Under the pieces are notes generated by a model that had not been told where the DNA came from, did not search any database, and worked only from the letters and a program-made list of their open reading frames with translations. A stretch of DNA of 51,591 nt from UPXZ01 sp964634605 (GTDB lineage Bacteria > Bacteroidota > Bacteroidia > Bacteroidales > Paludibacteraceae), in the NCBI GenBank assembly GCA_964634605.1, contig CAZWLJ010000022.1, forward strand, positions 1 through 51,591, given 5' to 3'. Below, piece after piece: positions 1 to 7,456 of this stretch. Every line of letters begins with the position of its first letter. Positions within the stretch are counted from its first letter, which is position 1. The translations under genes were made by a program, and so were the position numbers.

Positions 1-9
1 AAAAAAACA

Positions 10-17
10 TAACTTTG
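10..17 (+). promoter_or_regulatory. -7 promoter element ahead of pta
   Basis: TAACTTTG matches the Bacteroidota -7 consensus TAnnTTTG. Transcription would start near position 22-25, leaving a leader of about 65 nt before pta. The matching -33 box would fall left of the window, so it cannot be checked. Confidence 0.5.
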
Positions 18-88
18 TAGGAAGAATAGGATTTAATCTTATTTATTGATTTTCAATATACTAAATAACTCCACCATCAATAACCCTT

Positions 89-1087
89 ATGAAACTTCTT
101 GAAGATATTATGCAGCGTGCAAAAAACAATTTACAGCGAATTGTTTTACCTGAAGGCACCGAACTTCGCACGCTCAAAGCTGCCGATTTCATTCTGAAGG
201 AAAAAGCGGCAAAACTTATCCTGATAGGGAACACAGACGAAATTCTGAAACTGGCTGCCGACAACAATCTGACACACATCCCAGAAGCCCTGATCATTGA
301 CCCGGCAACAAACAGCGATATGCAAAAATACGCCGATTTGCTGTATGATCTTCGGAAAGCCAAAGGGATGACACACGATGAAGCCTTTCAACTGGCTAAA
401 GACCCGCTATACCTGGCCTGCCTGATGATTAAAAACGGTGATGCAGACGGCGAACTGGCCGGGGCCCGCAACACAACCGGAAATGTGCTTCGTCCGGCAT
501 TTCAGATTGTAAAAACAAAACCCGGAATTAAAATTGTTTCAGGAGCATTACTCATGTTCACTCCGGCTGAACAGTTTGGTGAAAACGGGCTTTTCGTATT
601 TGCCGATTGTGCCGTAAATCCGAATCCTGCGGCTGATGAACTGGCGCAAATAGCCGTAAGTACAGCCGAAACCGCCCGCGTTATTGCCGGATTCGAGCCA
701 CGTGTGGCTATGCTTAGTTTTTCGACCAAAGGCAGTGCACAGCACGAACTTGTTGATAAAGTAACAGAAGCTACGCGCATTGCCCGTGAAATGGCTCCCG
801 AACTGCAGCTCGACGGCGAACTGCAAGCCGATGCAGCACTTGTGCCAGCCATTGGCCTGAGCAAAGCTCCGGGTAGCACTGTGGCCGGTAAAGCAAACGT
901 ACTTGTTTTCCCCGATTTGCAATCAGGAAATATCAGCTATAAATTAGTTGAACGACTTAGCGGAGCACAGGCTATCGGACCTGTTCTGCAGGGAATTGCT
1001 GCTCCGATCAACGATCTCTCACGTGGTTGTTCGGTTGAAGATATTATTCGGATGATAACCATTACGGCTGTGCAGGCAATGAAATAA
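89..1087 (+). CDS. pta: Phosphate acetyltransferase
   Basis: Converts acetyl-CoA and phosphate to acetyl phosphate and CoA, the first step of the cytosolic acetate-forming ATP pathway. The 332-residue product is the length of a single-domain PTA_PTB enzyme without the N-terminal regulatory domain of long Pta proteins. Family-typical stretches are visible, such as GARNTTGNVLRPAFQ, FADCAVNPNP and LSFSTKGSA. ATG at 89 follows an AT-rich leader and a -7 promoter motif. It heads an operon: a dehydrogenase-like gene starts about 50 nt after its stop, and ackA follows. A phosphate butyryltransferase is the alternative, but the ackA partner and the PTA-like motifs favour acetate. Confidence 0.93.
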   Translation: MKLLEDIMQRAKNNLQRIVLPEGTELRTLKAADFILKEKAAKLILIGNTDEILKLAADNNLTHIPEALIIDPATNSDMQKYADLLYDLRKAKGMTHDEAFQLAKDPLYLACLMIKNGDADGELAGARNTTGNVLRPAFQIVKTKPGIKIVSGALLMFTPAEQFGENGLFVFADCAVNPNPAADELAQIAVSTAETARVIAGFEPRVAMLSFSTKGSAQHELVDKVTEATRIAREMAPELQLDGELQADAALVPAIGLSKAPGSTVAGKANVLVFPDLQSGNISYKLVERLSGAQAIGPVLQGIAAPINDLSRGCSVEDIIRMITITAVQAMK

Positions 1088-1137
1088 ACCGGAATATGTC
1101 CCGGAAAAAAATTAAACAACGAAAAAAAACGAATAAA

Positions 1138-2094
1138 ATGGCATCACCAGTCAAAGAACCTATTGAAAGGTACGGTTTAAGCAAAAGAAGCCGGAAGAAA
1201 ACATTATTCTCCAAAATAGGAGTCGTAGGGTGCGGAAAAGATGGCAGTGTAATTGCTACCGCTGCAGCCACTCATAGTATGGAAGTGGTATTTCTGGAAC
1301 CAACAGAAGAACAAATAACCAACGCTTACCGGCGGATTGAAGAAAAGCTGGACCGAAGAATAAAAGGTTGGGGGCTTACCGAGAACGAGAAAAAAATCAT
1401 ATTGAGCCGCATAAAAGGCACTATGGATTATGCCGACTTTGACGGATGTGATTTTGTGATCGAAGCTATCCGTTACAATTCGCTCACCGGTGAAAGAAGA
1501 ATTGCAGAACGCAAGGAAGTGTTCAGAAAACTGGAAAGCGTACTCGCAACGGATGCAATCATCGCTTCGAACGTAACGACGGTTATAGTATCGGATTTAG
1601 CTTCCGAACTTGAATACAAAAGTCGCTGCATCGGATTACACTTCCTTTCGAATGTGGTAGAATCTCAAATCATCGAAATCGTCAGAGGACTTGAAACTTC
1701 AGACGAAACGTATGATACGGTGTGTAAATTTGCCCGCCTGATCAACTATCAGTATGTTCCGGTAGTCGAATCATCAGGATTGGTAAGTATCCGTCTGTTT
1801 CTCATCCAGTTAAATGAAGCTTGTTCCATGCTTATGGAAGGTATAGCCACCACCGAGGATATCGACCGGATTATGAATACTGGATTCGGGCACCGGCAGG
1901 GCTTATTCAGAATCGCGGATAAATTAGGAATTGAAAAGGTTGTGAAACTAATGGAAAACCTGTACGAAGAATACGGGCATGTGAAATACAAACCTTCTCC
2001 CCTGCTCCTCAGGATGTATCGGGCGAAACATCTCGGAGTAAGCACCGGTAAGGGATTTTATTCTTATGATGAATCTGGTAACGTAATTAAATGA
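1138..2094 (+). CDS. 3-hydroxyacyl-CoA dehydrogenase-like protein with altered active site
   Basis: Fold and layout match short-chain 3-hydroxyacyl-CoA dehydrogenases: an N-terminal NAD-binding domain with GCGKDG (GxGxxG), a middle part with GLHF and IIEIVRG holding the catalytic His and Glu, and the C-terminal domain ending in STGKGFYSYD. The usual PGFIVNR stretch with the catalytic Asn reads SSGLVSIR, so that Asn is Ile (codon 1789-1791), and the usual MGP after the conserved Gly/Tyr region reads QGL. Dehydrogenase activity is therefore doubtful. The start is uncertain: ATG 1096 adds a lysine-rich 14-residue extension that looks like translated A-rich leader, so ATG 1138 is preferred. It sits between pta and ackA and its stop lies 8 nt before the ackA start. 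The true substrate is unknown. Confidence 0.75.
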   Translation: MASPVKEPIERYGLSKRSRKKTLFSKIGVVGCGKDGSVIATAAATHSMEVVFLEPTEEQITNAYRRIEEKLDRRIKGWGLTENEKKIILSRIKGTMDYADFDGCDFVIEAIRYNSLTGERRIAERKEVFRKLESVLATDAIIASNVTTVIVSDLASELEYKSRCIGLHFLSNVVESQIIEIVRGLETSDETYDTVCKFARLINYQYVPVVESSGLVSIRLFLIQLNEACSMLMEGIATTEDIDRIMNTGFGHRQGLFRIADKLGIEKVVKLMENLYEEYGHVKYKPSPLLLRMYRAKHLGVSTGKGFYSYDESGNVIK

Positions 2095-2102
2095 GGAAAA
2101 AT

Positions 2103-3302
2103 ATGAAAGTATTGGTATTGAATTGCGGAAGTTCGTCCGTAAAGTACAAATTGTTCGACATGGACGACCGGAAAGTTGTTGGTTCGGGAGGCGTTGAAAA
2201 AATCGGGATGAAAGGTTCATTCCTTAAACATACTCGTGAAGACAATCAGCAGGTCATTCTTGAAGGCGAAGTACTTGAACACCAGGTAGCTATCGAATAT
2301 ATACTGGGTGTACTGACCAGCAAAAAACACGGATGCCTCAATGATTTGGATGAAATCAGCGCTGTAGGTCACCGGGTGGTTCACGGGGGTGAAAAATTTA
2401 ACTCCAGCGTTGTGATAACCGAAGAAGTGATAAAAAACATCGAATCGTGCATTGAAATTGCACCTCTGCACAATCCGCCAAATTTAGCCGGTATATACGC
2501 TATCAGCGAAATGCTTCCGCTGGTACCACAAGTGGCAGTTTTTGACACAGCATTCCATCAGACCATGCCTGAGTATGCCTATATGTATGGAATACCGTAT
2601 TCACTCTATAAAAAATACGGGATAAGACGCTACGGATTTCATGGCACAAGCCATCGGTACGTTTCACAGCGGGCTTGCGAATTTTTAGGTATGGATTTCC
2701 TGAAATCAAAAATTGTTACCGCCCATATCGGCAACGGAGCTTCAATCACAGCCATCGAAAACGGCAAATCTATAGATACAACGATGGGATTTACTCCGGT
2801 AGAAGGATTAATGATGGGAACCCGCTCCGGCGATATCGACCTGGGAGTAGTAACCTATCTGATGGAGAAAGAAATGATCGGAACTGCAGCTACCACTACA
2901 TTATTCAACAAACACAGCGGTGTGCTGGGAGTTTCGGGACTTTCGTCAGATATGCGGGACATCGAAAAAGCAATCAGCGAAGGTAATCAGCGTGCTAAAC
3001 TGGCGCTGGATATGTATGAATACCGGATAAAAAAATACATTGGAGCCTATGCAGCAGTCCTCAACGGATTCGATATCCTGGTATTTACAGGCGGGGTTGG
3101 CGAAAATCAAACCGCTACACGTGAACGCGTGTGTAACGGCCTGAGATACATGGGCATTGAAGTTGATGCCGAAGTAAATAAAACACGTGGAGAAGAACTG
3201 GTTATCAGTACCAAAAACTCTTCGGTAAAAGTTGTAGTCATACCTACCGATGAGGAATATATGATAGCCGCCGATACGATGGGACTCGTGGGTAAAAAAT
3301 AG
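2103..3302 (+). CDS. ackA: Acetate kinase
   Basis: Transfers phosphate from acetyl phosphate to ADP, giving acetate and ATP. The start is set at ATG 2103 because the product then begins MKVLVLNCGSSSVKYKLFD, the standard N-terminus of the family; an ATG at 2091 overlaps the upstream stop but adds four atypical residues. Family motifs seen: VGHRVVHGG, FDTAFHQTMP, RRYGFHGTSH, HIGNGASI, GTRSGDID and FTGGVGEN (ASKHA phosphotransferase fold). At about 400 residues it is full length. It is the last gene of the pta operon and is followed by a strong hairpin terminator. The alternative, a butyrate or propionate kinase, is less likely given the N-terminus and the pta partner. Confidence 0.95.
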   Translation: MKVLVLNCGSSSVKYKLFDMDDRKVVGSGGVEKIGMKGSFLKHTREDNQQVILEGEVLEHQVAIEYILGVLTSKKHGCLNDLDEISAVGHRVVHGGEKFNSSVVITEEVIKNIESCIEIAPLHNPPNLAGIYAISEMLPLVPQVAVFDTAFHQTMPEYAYMYGIPYSLYKKYGIRRYGFHGTSHRYVSQRACEFLGMDFLKSKIVTAHIGNGASITAIENGKSIDTTMGFTPVEGLMMGTRSGDIDLGVVTYLMEKEMIGTAATTTLFNKHSGVLGVSGLSSDMRDIEKAISEGNQRAKLALDMYEYRIKKYIGAYAAVLNGFDILVFTGGVGENQTATRERVCNGLRYMGIEVDAEVNKTRGEELVISTKNSSVKVVVIPTDEEYMIAADTMGLVGKK

Positions 3303-3332
3303 CTTCTGCTTAAATCAAAAACATAAACGGAA

Positions 3333-3360
3333 AAGAGGACTTCGCGGTTGAAGTCCTCTT
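3333..3360. terminator. Bidirectional intrinsic terminator after ackA
   Basis: Perfect 11-bp stem AAGAGGACTTC / GAAGTCCTCTT around loop GCGGTT, followed by T-rich sequence (3359-3369) on the plus strand and preceded by A-rich sequence that gives a U-tract on the minus strand. It lies between convergent ackA and the 91-residue gene and can serve both. Confidence 0.85.
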
Positions 3361-3369
3361 TCTGTTTTA

Positions 3370-3645
3370 TTACAATTTCCCGATTTCATCGATAAACTTT
3401 TCGATACCTGCATTCCAGTCGGCATACAGTTTTCGGTAATATTTCTTCACTTCGGAAGGATTTTCTCCTCCGTTCCGGCCAATCCGATTGATATATTCAC
3501 GTGAGAATTGAGAAATTTCCACAACCAGCGAGTCTGCTTTTTCCAAAGCCACTTCACCGGACATCAGCGTTTTGAAAAATACATCCGTAATTAATTCAGA
3601 TGAAATAAACTGCATGGTTTTTTTTAATTTTCGTTTACTTGCCAT
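3370..3645 (-). CDS. Conserved small hypothetical protein, 91 aa
   Basis: I do not recognise a named domain. The product is basic at the N-terminus (MASKRKLKK) and then amphipathic helical, rich in Lys/Glu, without signal peptide or membrane segment, so it is probably cytoplasmic. It runs convergent to ackA and ends 10 nt from the shared terminator. A minus-strand -7 motif at 3749-3756 would give a leader of about 100 nt that begins with an 11-bp hairpin (3709-3745). Reading-frame composition resembles its neighbours, and the isolated, cleanly bounded position supports a real gene. Function unknown. Confidence 0.6.
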   Translation of the reverse strand: MASKRKLKKTMQFISSELITDVFFKTLMSGEVALEKADSLVVEISQFSREYINRIGRNGGENPSEVKKYYRKLYADWNAGIEKFIDEIGKL

Positions 3646-3708
3646 ATCTTTTTGATGTTTTAAGTTATATATTTGCGACTCAGAAAATAAAACAGTTTTC
3701 TATCACTG

Positions 3709-3745
3709 AAAACAACAGGAAATAATTCGGCAAACCTGTTGTTTT
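3709..3745. repeat. 11-bp inverted repeat in the 3646-3849 intergenic region
   Basis: AAAACAACAGG (3709-3719) pairs with CCTGTTGTTTT (3735-3745) around a 15-nt loop. Its left arm overlaps a smaller hairpin GTTTTC/GAAAAC (3695-3700/3708-3713), so the two cannot form together. TAnnTTTG motifs lie on the plus strand at 3668-3675 (TATATTTG) and on the minus strand at 3749-3756. Confidence 0.45.
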
Positions 3746-3748
3746 GCA

Positions 3749-3756
3749 CAAATATA
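3749..3756 (-). promoter_or_regulatory. -7 promoter element for the 91-aa gene
   Basis: The plus strand reads CAAATATA, which is TATATTTG on the minus strand (TAnnTTTG). Transcription would start near 3744. No good -33 box is seen. Confidence 0.35.
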
Positions 3757-3789
3757 AGGGATAAAAATGGTTTTATAATCTTTTTTGAA

Positions 3790-3797
3790 TAAATTTG
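3790..3797 (+). promoter_or_regulatory. -7 promoter element for the beta-helix lipoprotein gene
   Basis: TAAATTTG fits TAnnTTTG, about 50 nt before the start at 3850. A TTTT stretch at 3768-3771, 18 nt upstream, is a poor -33 candidate. Confidence 0.4.
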
Positions 3798-3849
3798 TGG
3801 TTAGAAATAAATTGACCGAAAGTACGTTTTAAAAAAACGACTCTGAACT

Positions 3850-5325
3850 ATGCATTCAAAAATTCTTTATAAAATTCTCATGGTTTTTCTGGCCGGATTA
3901 CTTCTCATGCTCGGTACATACTCGTGTATCGATGAGAAAATTTCGACAGATCCGGCTCTTAAACTGACTTTCTCAAAGGACACATTACGGTTCGACACTG
4001 TATTTACAACCATCGGAAGTTCCACGGCAAAGTTTGTAGTTTATAATCCGAACAGTAAAAACGTGAATATAGCTGCTGTCGGCCTTGGAATGGGTGCCGG
4101 CTCGCCGTACAGAATCAATGTGGACGGTGCGCTGAGCAAAGACAACCGGTTTACCAATATCGAACTACGTGCCAAGGACAGTTTATTTATTTTCGTGGAA
4201 GTTACTGTCGACCCTCAGGATGTAAACTCACCTGTATTTATCAAAGATTCCATTGTATTCCTGACAAACAACAATCAGCAGGATGTAAAACTTCTTGCCT
4301 ACGGGCAAAACATGGAAGTGCTCCGCAACCGTACAATTCTGAATGACACCACCCTGACGGCCGAAAAACCATATCTTGTTTACGGCGATCTGGTAGTTGA
4401 TACGGCAAAAACACTGACTTTGCTACCCGGATGCCGGTTGTATTTTCATGATCAGTCAAGTCTGGTGGTACATGGCAATCTGACAGCCAACGGCACACGG
4501 GAAAAACCCATACTTATGCGTGGCGACCGTACCGATCAGATATTCGATAATGTACCCTATAATCTGGTTTCCAATCAGTGGGGTGGCATACTGCTGCTTA
4601 ATAAAACAGGTATTCATTCTTTCAACTTTGTGAATATTAACAGCGGATACGTGGGCATTTATTTTTCGAACGATGATCGCAACTTCAGGCCCAAATTAAC
4701 CGTGAGCAACTCCCGTATTCACAATTTTCTGAAATACGGACTGGTTGCACAAAACGGCGATGTAACGGTTACAAATTCAGAAATATCCAATACCGGAGCT
4801 TATTCTGTTTATCTGAATGGCGGAAAACACACCTTTATTCACAGTACCATTGCCAACTATTTCAATAGTACGAACATTCGGATTCAGCCTTCGGGCAAGG
4901 AAGGAAATGCTGCTGTCATGATAATGGATCTGAACCGGATTATACCGATGGAAACGGTGTTTACTAACTGTGTTGTTGCCGGTTCGGGCAGCAGTGAGTT
5001 TGAAATTCTGACCCGTTTTGAGAATCAATATCAAGGTACGTTCAGCAACAGTTACATTCGCAGAGAAAAACCCGATCCGCTTCCTTCCATGTATACGAAC
5101 ATTGTATGGTACAATCCGAAAGATACCATTTTCAAAAACACGTATTACGATTTGGAAAAACTGGAATATTACAACTTCATGCCCGATTCCGTTTCGCCTG
5201 CACGCAATATTGCCGATCCGGCTGTTGCCGGACTTTACCCTGTGGATTTGAATGGAAACAGCCGGTTGACTGATGGTAAACCTGATGCGGGTGCATACGA
5301 ATGGCAGCCTGTAAAAAACAAATAA
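3850..5325 (+). CDS. Lipoprotein with right-handed beta-helix region
   Basis: A 491-residue exported protein. The N-terminal hydrophobic segment ends in GTYSC (Cys26), a lipoprotein signal of the relaxed Bacteroidota type, so it is probably membrane-anchored. Residues ~35-150 look like a beta-sandwich (Ig-like) domain with repeated polar beta strands. Residues ~190-420 show the short Asn/Gly-rich turns and repeated small strands of a parallel beta-helix (for example ...SNSRIHNF..., ...VTNSEISNTGAYSVYLNGG...). The C-terminus (NGNSRLTDGKPDAGAYE) is common at the end of such proteins. It may bind or cleave polysaccharide, but no catalytic residues can be assigned. The next gene starts 14 nt downstream and is likely co-transcribed. 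Confidence 0.8.
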   Translation: MHSKILYKILMVFLAGLLLMLGTYSCIDEKISTDPALKLTFSKDTLRFDTVFTTIGSSTAKFVVYNPNSKNVNIAAVGLGMGAGSPYRINVDGALSKDNRFTNIELRAKDSLFIFVEVTVDPQDVNSPVFIKDSIVFLTNNNQQDVKLLAYGQNMEVLRNRTILNDTTLTAEKPYLVYGDLVVDTAKTLTLLPGCRLYFHDQSSLVVHGNLTANGTREKPILMRGDRTDQIFDNVPYNLVSNQWGGILLLNKTGIHSFNFVNINSGYVGIYFSNDDRNFRPKLTVSNSRIHNFLKYGLVAQNGDVTVTNSEISNTGAYSVYLNGGKHTFIHSTIANYFNSTNIRIQPSGKEGNAAVMIMDLNRIIPMETVFTNCVVAGSGSSEFEILTRFENQYQGTFSNSYIRREKPDPLPSMYTNIVWYNPKDTIFKNTYYDLEKLEYYNFMPDSVSPARNIADPAVAGLYPVDLNGNSRLTDGKPDAGAYEWQPVKNK

Positions 5326-5339
5326 TCCGTTTTTTAGGA

Positions 5340-6350
5340 ATGAAATCTATCCGCCTGATAATCCTCATCACAGTTCTCACCAATTCTGTTTTTGCCCAAA
5401 ACAGAGAAATGAAGAATTTCAAAATAGTGAGTTATAATGTGGAAAATTATTTTGATGTGGTGGATGATTCGCTTACTTCCGACGAAGAGTACCTGCCCGG
5501 CGGGATAAGAGCCTGGAATTATTCAAAATACACTGCCAAACAAGGCAATATTGCTAAAGTACTGGCAGCGATCGGCGGGTGGGATGCCCCTGCCATAGTA
5601 GGACTGTGTGAGATTGAAAGTGAAAAGTGCATGAAAGATCTGACACTTTTCTCACCGCTGAAGGGTCTGGGATACAAATACATACATCACGAATCACCCG
5701 ACGCAAGGGGTGTGGATGTCGCTCTTATGTATCAGCCACACCAGTTCAAACCCATACACAATGAAGTAATACGAATCCAGCAGTTCAAAACGCGCGATTT
5801 GCTGTATGTTTCAGGTAAAACCATAAACGAAGACACTCTTCATATTTTTGTGTGCCATTTCCCCTCGCGTCTGGGTGGCGAGCTCGAATCGGAAGACAAA
5901 AGAGTATTTGTGGCTGAAAAACTGCGGCAAAAGGTTGACAGTGTTTTCGGCATTTGCCGTAAGCCGAACATTATCATTATGGGCGATTTTAACGATTACC
6001 CTTCGAACAGCAGTATTACTGACATTCTGAAAGGCATTCCTCCCACGGATAGTATCAGGCCGGACCAATTATACAACCTTGCCTACACCCTGCATTCCAG
6101 GGGAAAAGGTTCTCATAAATTTCAGGGAGAATGGGGAATGCTCGACCAGATGATTGTCTCGGGCAATCTGTTTGATCCGAAAAATAAAATTTCGACCACC
6201 TCCAGTAGCCTGCAGGTTTTTGAACCCGATTTTTTACTCGAAAACGACGAATCATTTCTCGGTAAAAAACCCAACAGAACATACAACGGAATGACTTATC
6301 AGGGCGGATTCGCAGATCATCTGCCTATCGTGCTGGATTTTTGGTACTGA
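5340..6350 (+). CDS. Endonuclease/exonuclease/phosphatase family protein, exported
   Basis: Member of the DNase I-like metal-dependent phosphohydrolases. Motifs in order: FKIVSYNVENYFD (Asn metal/phosphate site), GLCEIE (metal-binding Glu), FVCHFPSR (catalytic His), IMGDFND (Asp/Asn pair) and GGFADHLPIVLDF (terminal catalytic Asp-His). ATG 5340 is chosen over ATG 5301 because it gives a clean signal peptide (MKSIRLIILITVLTNSVFAQ) and no overlap with the upstream gene. The product is likely periplasmic. Whether the substrate is nucleic acid, phospholipid or sugar phosphate cannot be told from sequence. It follows the beta-helix lipoprotein by 14 nt, so the pair may work together on extracellular material. 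Confidence 0.88.
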   Translation: MKSIRLIILITVLTNSVFAQNREMKNFKIVSYNVENYFDVVDDSLTSDEEYLPGGIRAWNYSKYTAKQGNIAKVLAAIGGWDAPAIVGLCEIESEKCMKDLTLFSPLKGLGYKYIHHESPDARGVDVALMYQPHQFKPIHNEVIRIQQFKTRDLLYVSGKTINEDTLHIFVCHFPSRLGGELESEDKRVFVAEKLRQKVDSVFGICRKPNIIIMGDFNDYPSNSSITDILKGIPPTDSIRPDQLYNLAYTLHSRGKGSHKFQGEWGMLDQMIVSGNLFDPKNKISTTSSSLQVFEPDFLLENDESFLGKKPNRTYNGMTYQGGFADHLPIVLDFWY

Positions 6351-6411
6351 CAAGGCTGGCAGGCGAAGAAATGAATCAGTATGAGTACTCCTCCGGCGAT
6401 AAGCTGACTAA

Positions 6412-7344
6412 TCAAAAATCGGGTTCTTCGTATCGCTGCCACTCGTGTGCAGGTTGCCAGTCGTAATCTGGTTCATAATAATTCCAGGTCACCTTTGACA
6501 GTCGCTTAATCAACTGCCTTCCCTCATTTCCCGTATTCCAGCTCGTGTCTTTCTGATTTTTGGTGTAAACGGCTATCACATAATCGCCATGAGGTGCATT
6601 CACCAATACCACTTCCGAACGTGCAGCGCTCACCATGCCTTGTTTCGAGGCCGTTTTTACTGTAGGTGGTATCTGACTGAGTGCGCGGTCATCGTAGTAG
6701 ATGGTTCCGAGCACACGGTACATTTCGTCGCATGCTGCCGGTGTGAGAATTTCGTGTTTGTGAATTTTTTCAAACAATGTTGCCATTTCACGGGGAGTCG
6801 TTTGGCCCCAACCGTATTTCAGCCGGTCATTTTCTCTGCCCGGAGTTCGCGAATTGACACGGGTATGGCTGAACCCAAACTCATTCATCAGCGAATTGAT
6901 TACAGTTCCGGTTCCGGCCAGCTCCTGAAGCCACAGACTGGCACTGTTGTCACTCACGCAAATACTTAACATCTGAACTACACTCAAAAGCACTTCAGTA
7001 CTGTCTTTTAAAGAGGCAATCAATCCTTTGTCTCCTTCATAAAGCTGTTTCCGGGCAGTATATATCAGTGGCTGGAAGTATTTCAATTCACCCTTGTCAA
7101 TTTTACTGAAAATACCTGCCATGATTGGTACTTTGATCGTGCTGGCAGTAGGAAAAATCGTGTCGGCATTGAAAGAAGCTTCTTTCCCGGTTTTAAGATT
7201 TTTCACATAAATGCCTGCGGTTCCCTGAAATCCGGTGAGTTCTCTTTCGATAAGTTTTTGCAGTTTTTTGTCTGTTTTTTGTCCATTAACCGAACCGGCA
7301 ATAAACACAAGACATAATAGCAGAGCGATACATTTTTTTTTCAT
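6412..7344 (-). CDS. Beta-lactamase-fold serine hydrolase (class A-like), exported
   Basis: A 310-residue product with signal peptide (MKKKCIALLLCLVFIAGSVNGQ) and the penicillin-recognising serine-hydrolase fold. Motif 1 is STIK (Ser68/Lys71), motif 2 is SDN within CVSDNSASLWL, and motif 3 is KQG (ASKQGMVS) in place of KTG. The omega-loop motif ExxLN that carries the deacylating Glu of true class A enzymes is not evident; that stretch reads RTPGRENDRL before TTPREMA. Antibiotic hydrolysis is thus uncertain; a peptidoglycan or peptide-acting role is possible. ATG 7344 is chosen over 7377 because the signal peptide begins there. An inverted repeat lies at 7366-7392, just upstream. Confidence 0.85.
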   Translation of the reverse strand: MKKKCIALLLCLVFIAGSVNGQKTDKKLQKLIERELTGFQGTAGIYVKNLKTGKEASFNADTIFPTASTIKVPIMAGIFSKIDKGELKYFQPLIYTARKQLYEGDKGLIASLKDSTEVLLSVVQMLSICVSDNSASLWLQELAGTGTVINSLMNEFGFSHTRVNSRTPGRENDRLKYGWGQTTPREMATLFEKIHKHEILTPAACDEMYRVLGTIYYDDRALSQIPPTVKTASKQGMVSAARSEVVLVNAPHGDYVIAVYTKNQKDTSWNTGNEGRQLIKRLSKVTWNYYEPDYDWQPAHEWQRYEEPDF

Positions 7345-7365
7345 TTCCGGGCAAAATATGTTTGC

Positions 7366-7392
7366 TTCAAACAACAAGCTGCGTTGTTTGAA
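7366..7392. repeat. 10-bp perfect inverted repeat upstream of the serine hydrolase
   Basis: TTCAAACAAC (7366-7375) and GTTGTTTGAA (7383-7392) flank AAGCTGC. It lies 22-48 nt before the start of the minus-strand gene at 7344 and after the stop of the upstream USP gene. There is no U-tract on the minus strand, so an operator or processing site fits as well as a terminator. Confidence 0.5.
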
Positions 7393-7456
7393 ATCAATAT
7401 TTATATTGGTTTATTTTTAAGTCAGAGAATCGATTTCCTGCAAATCCTTCATTTCT

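Noticed and set aside
1096..1137. Lysine-rich 14-residue N-terminal extension of the dehydrogenase-like protein
   Set aside because: It looks like translation of A-rich leader rather than a functional tail, though ATG 1096 cannot be excluded.
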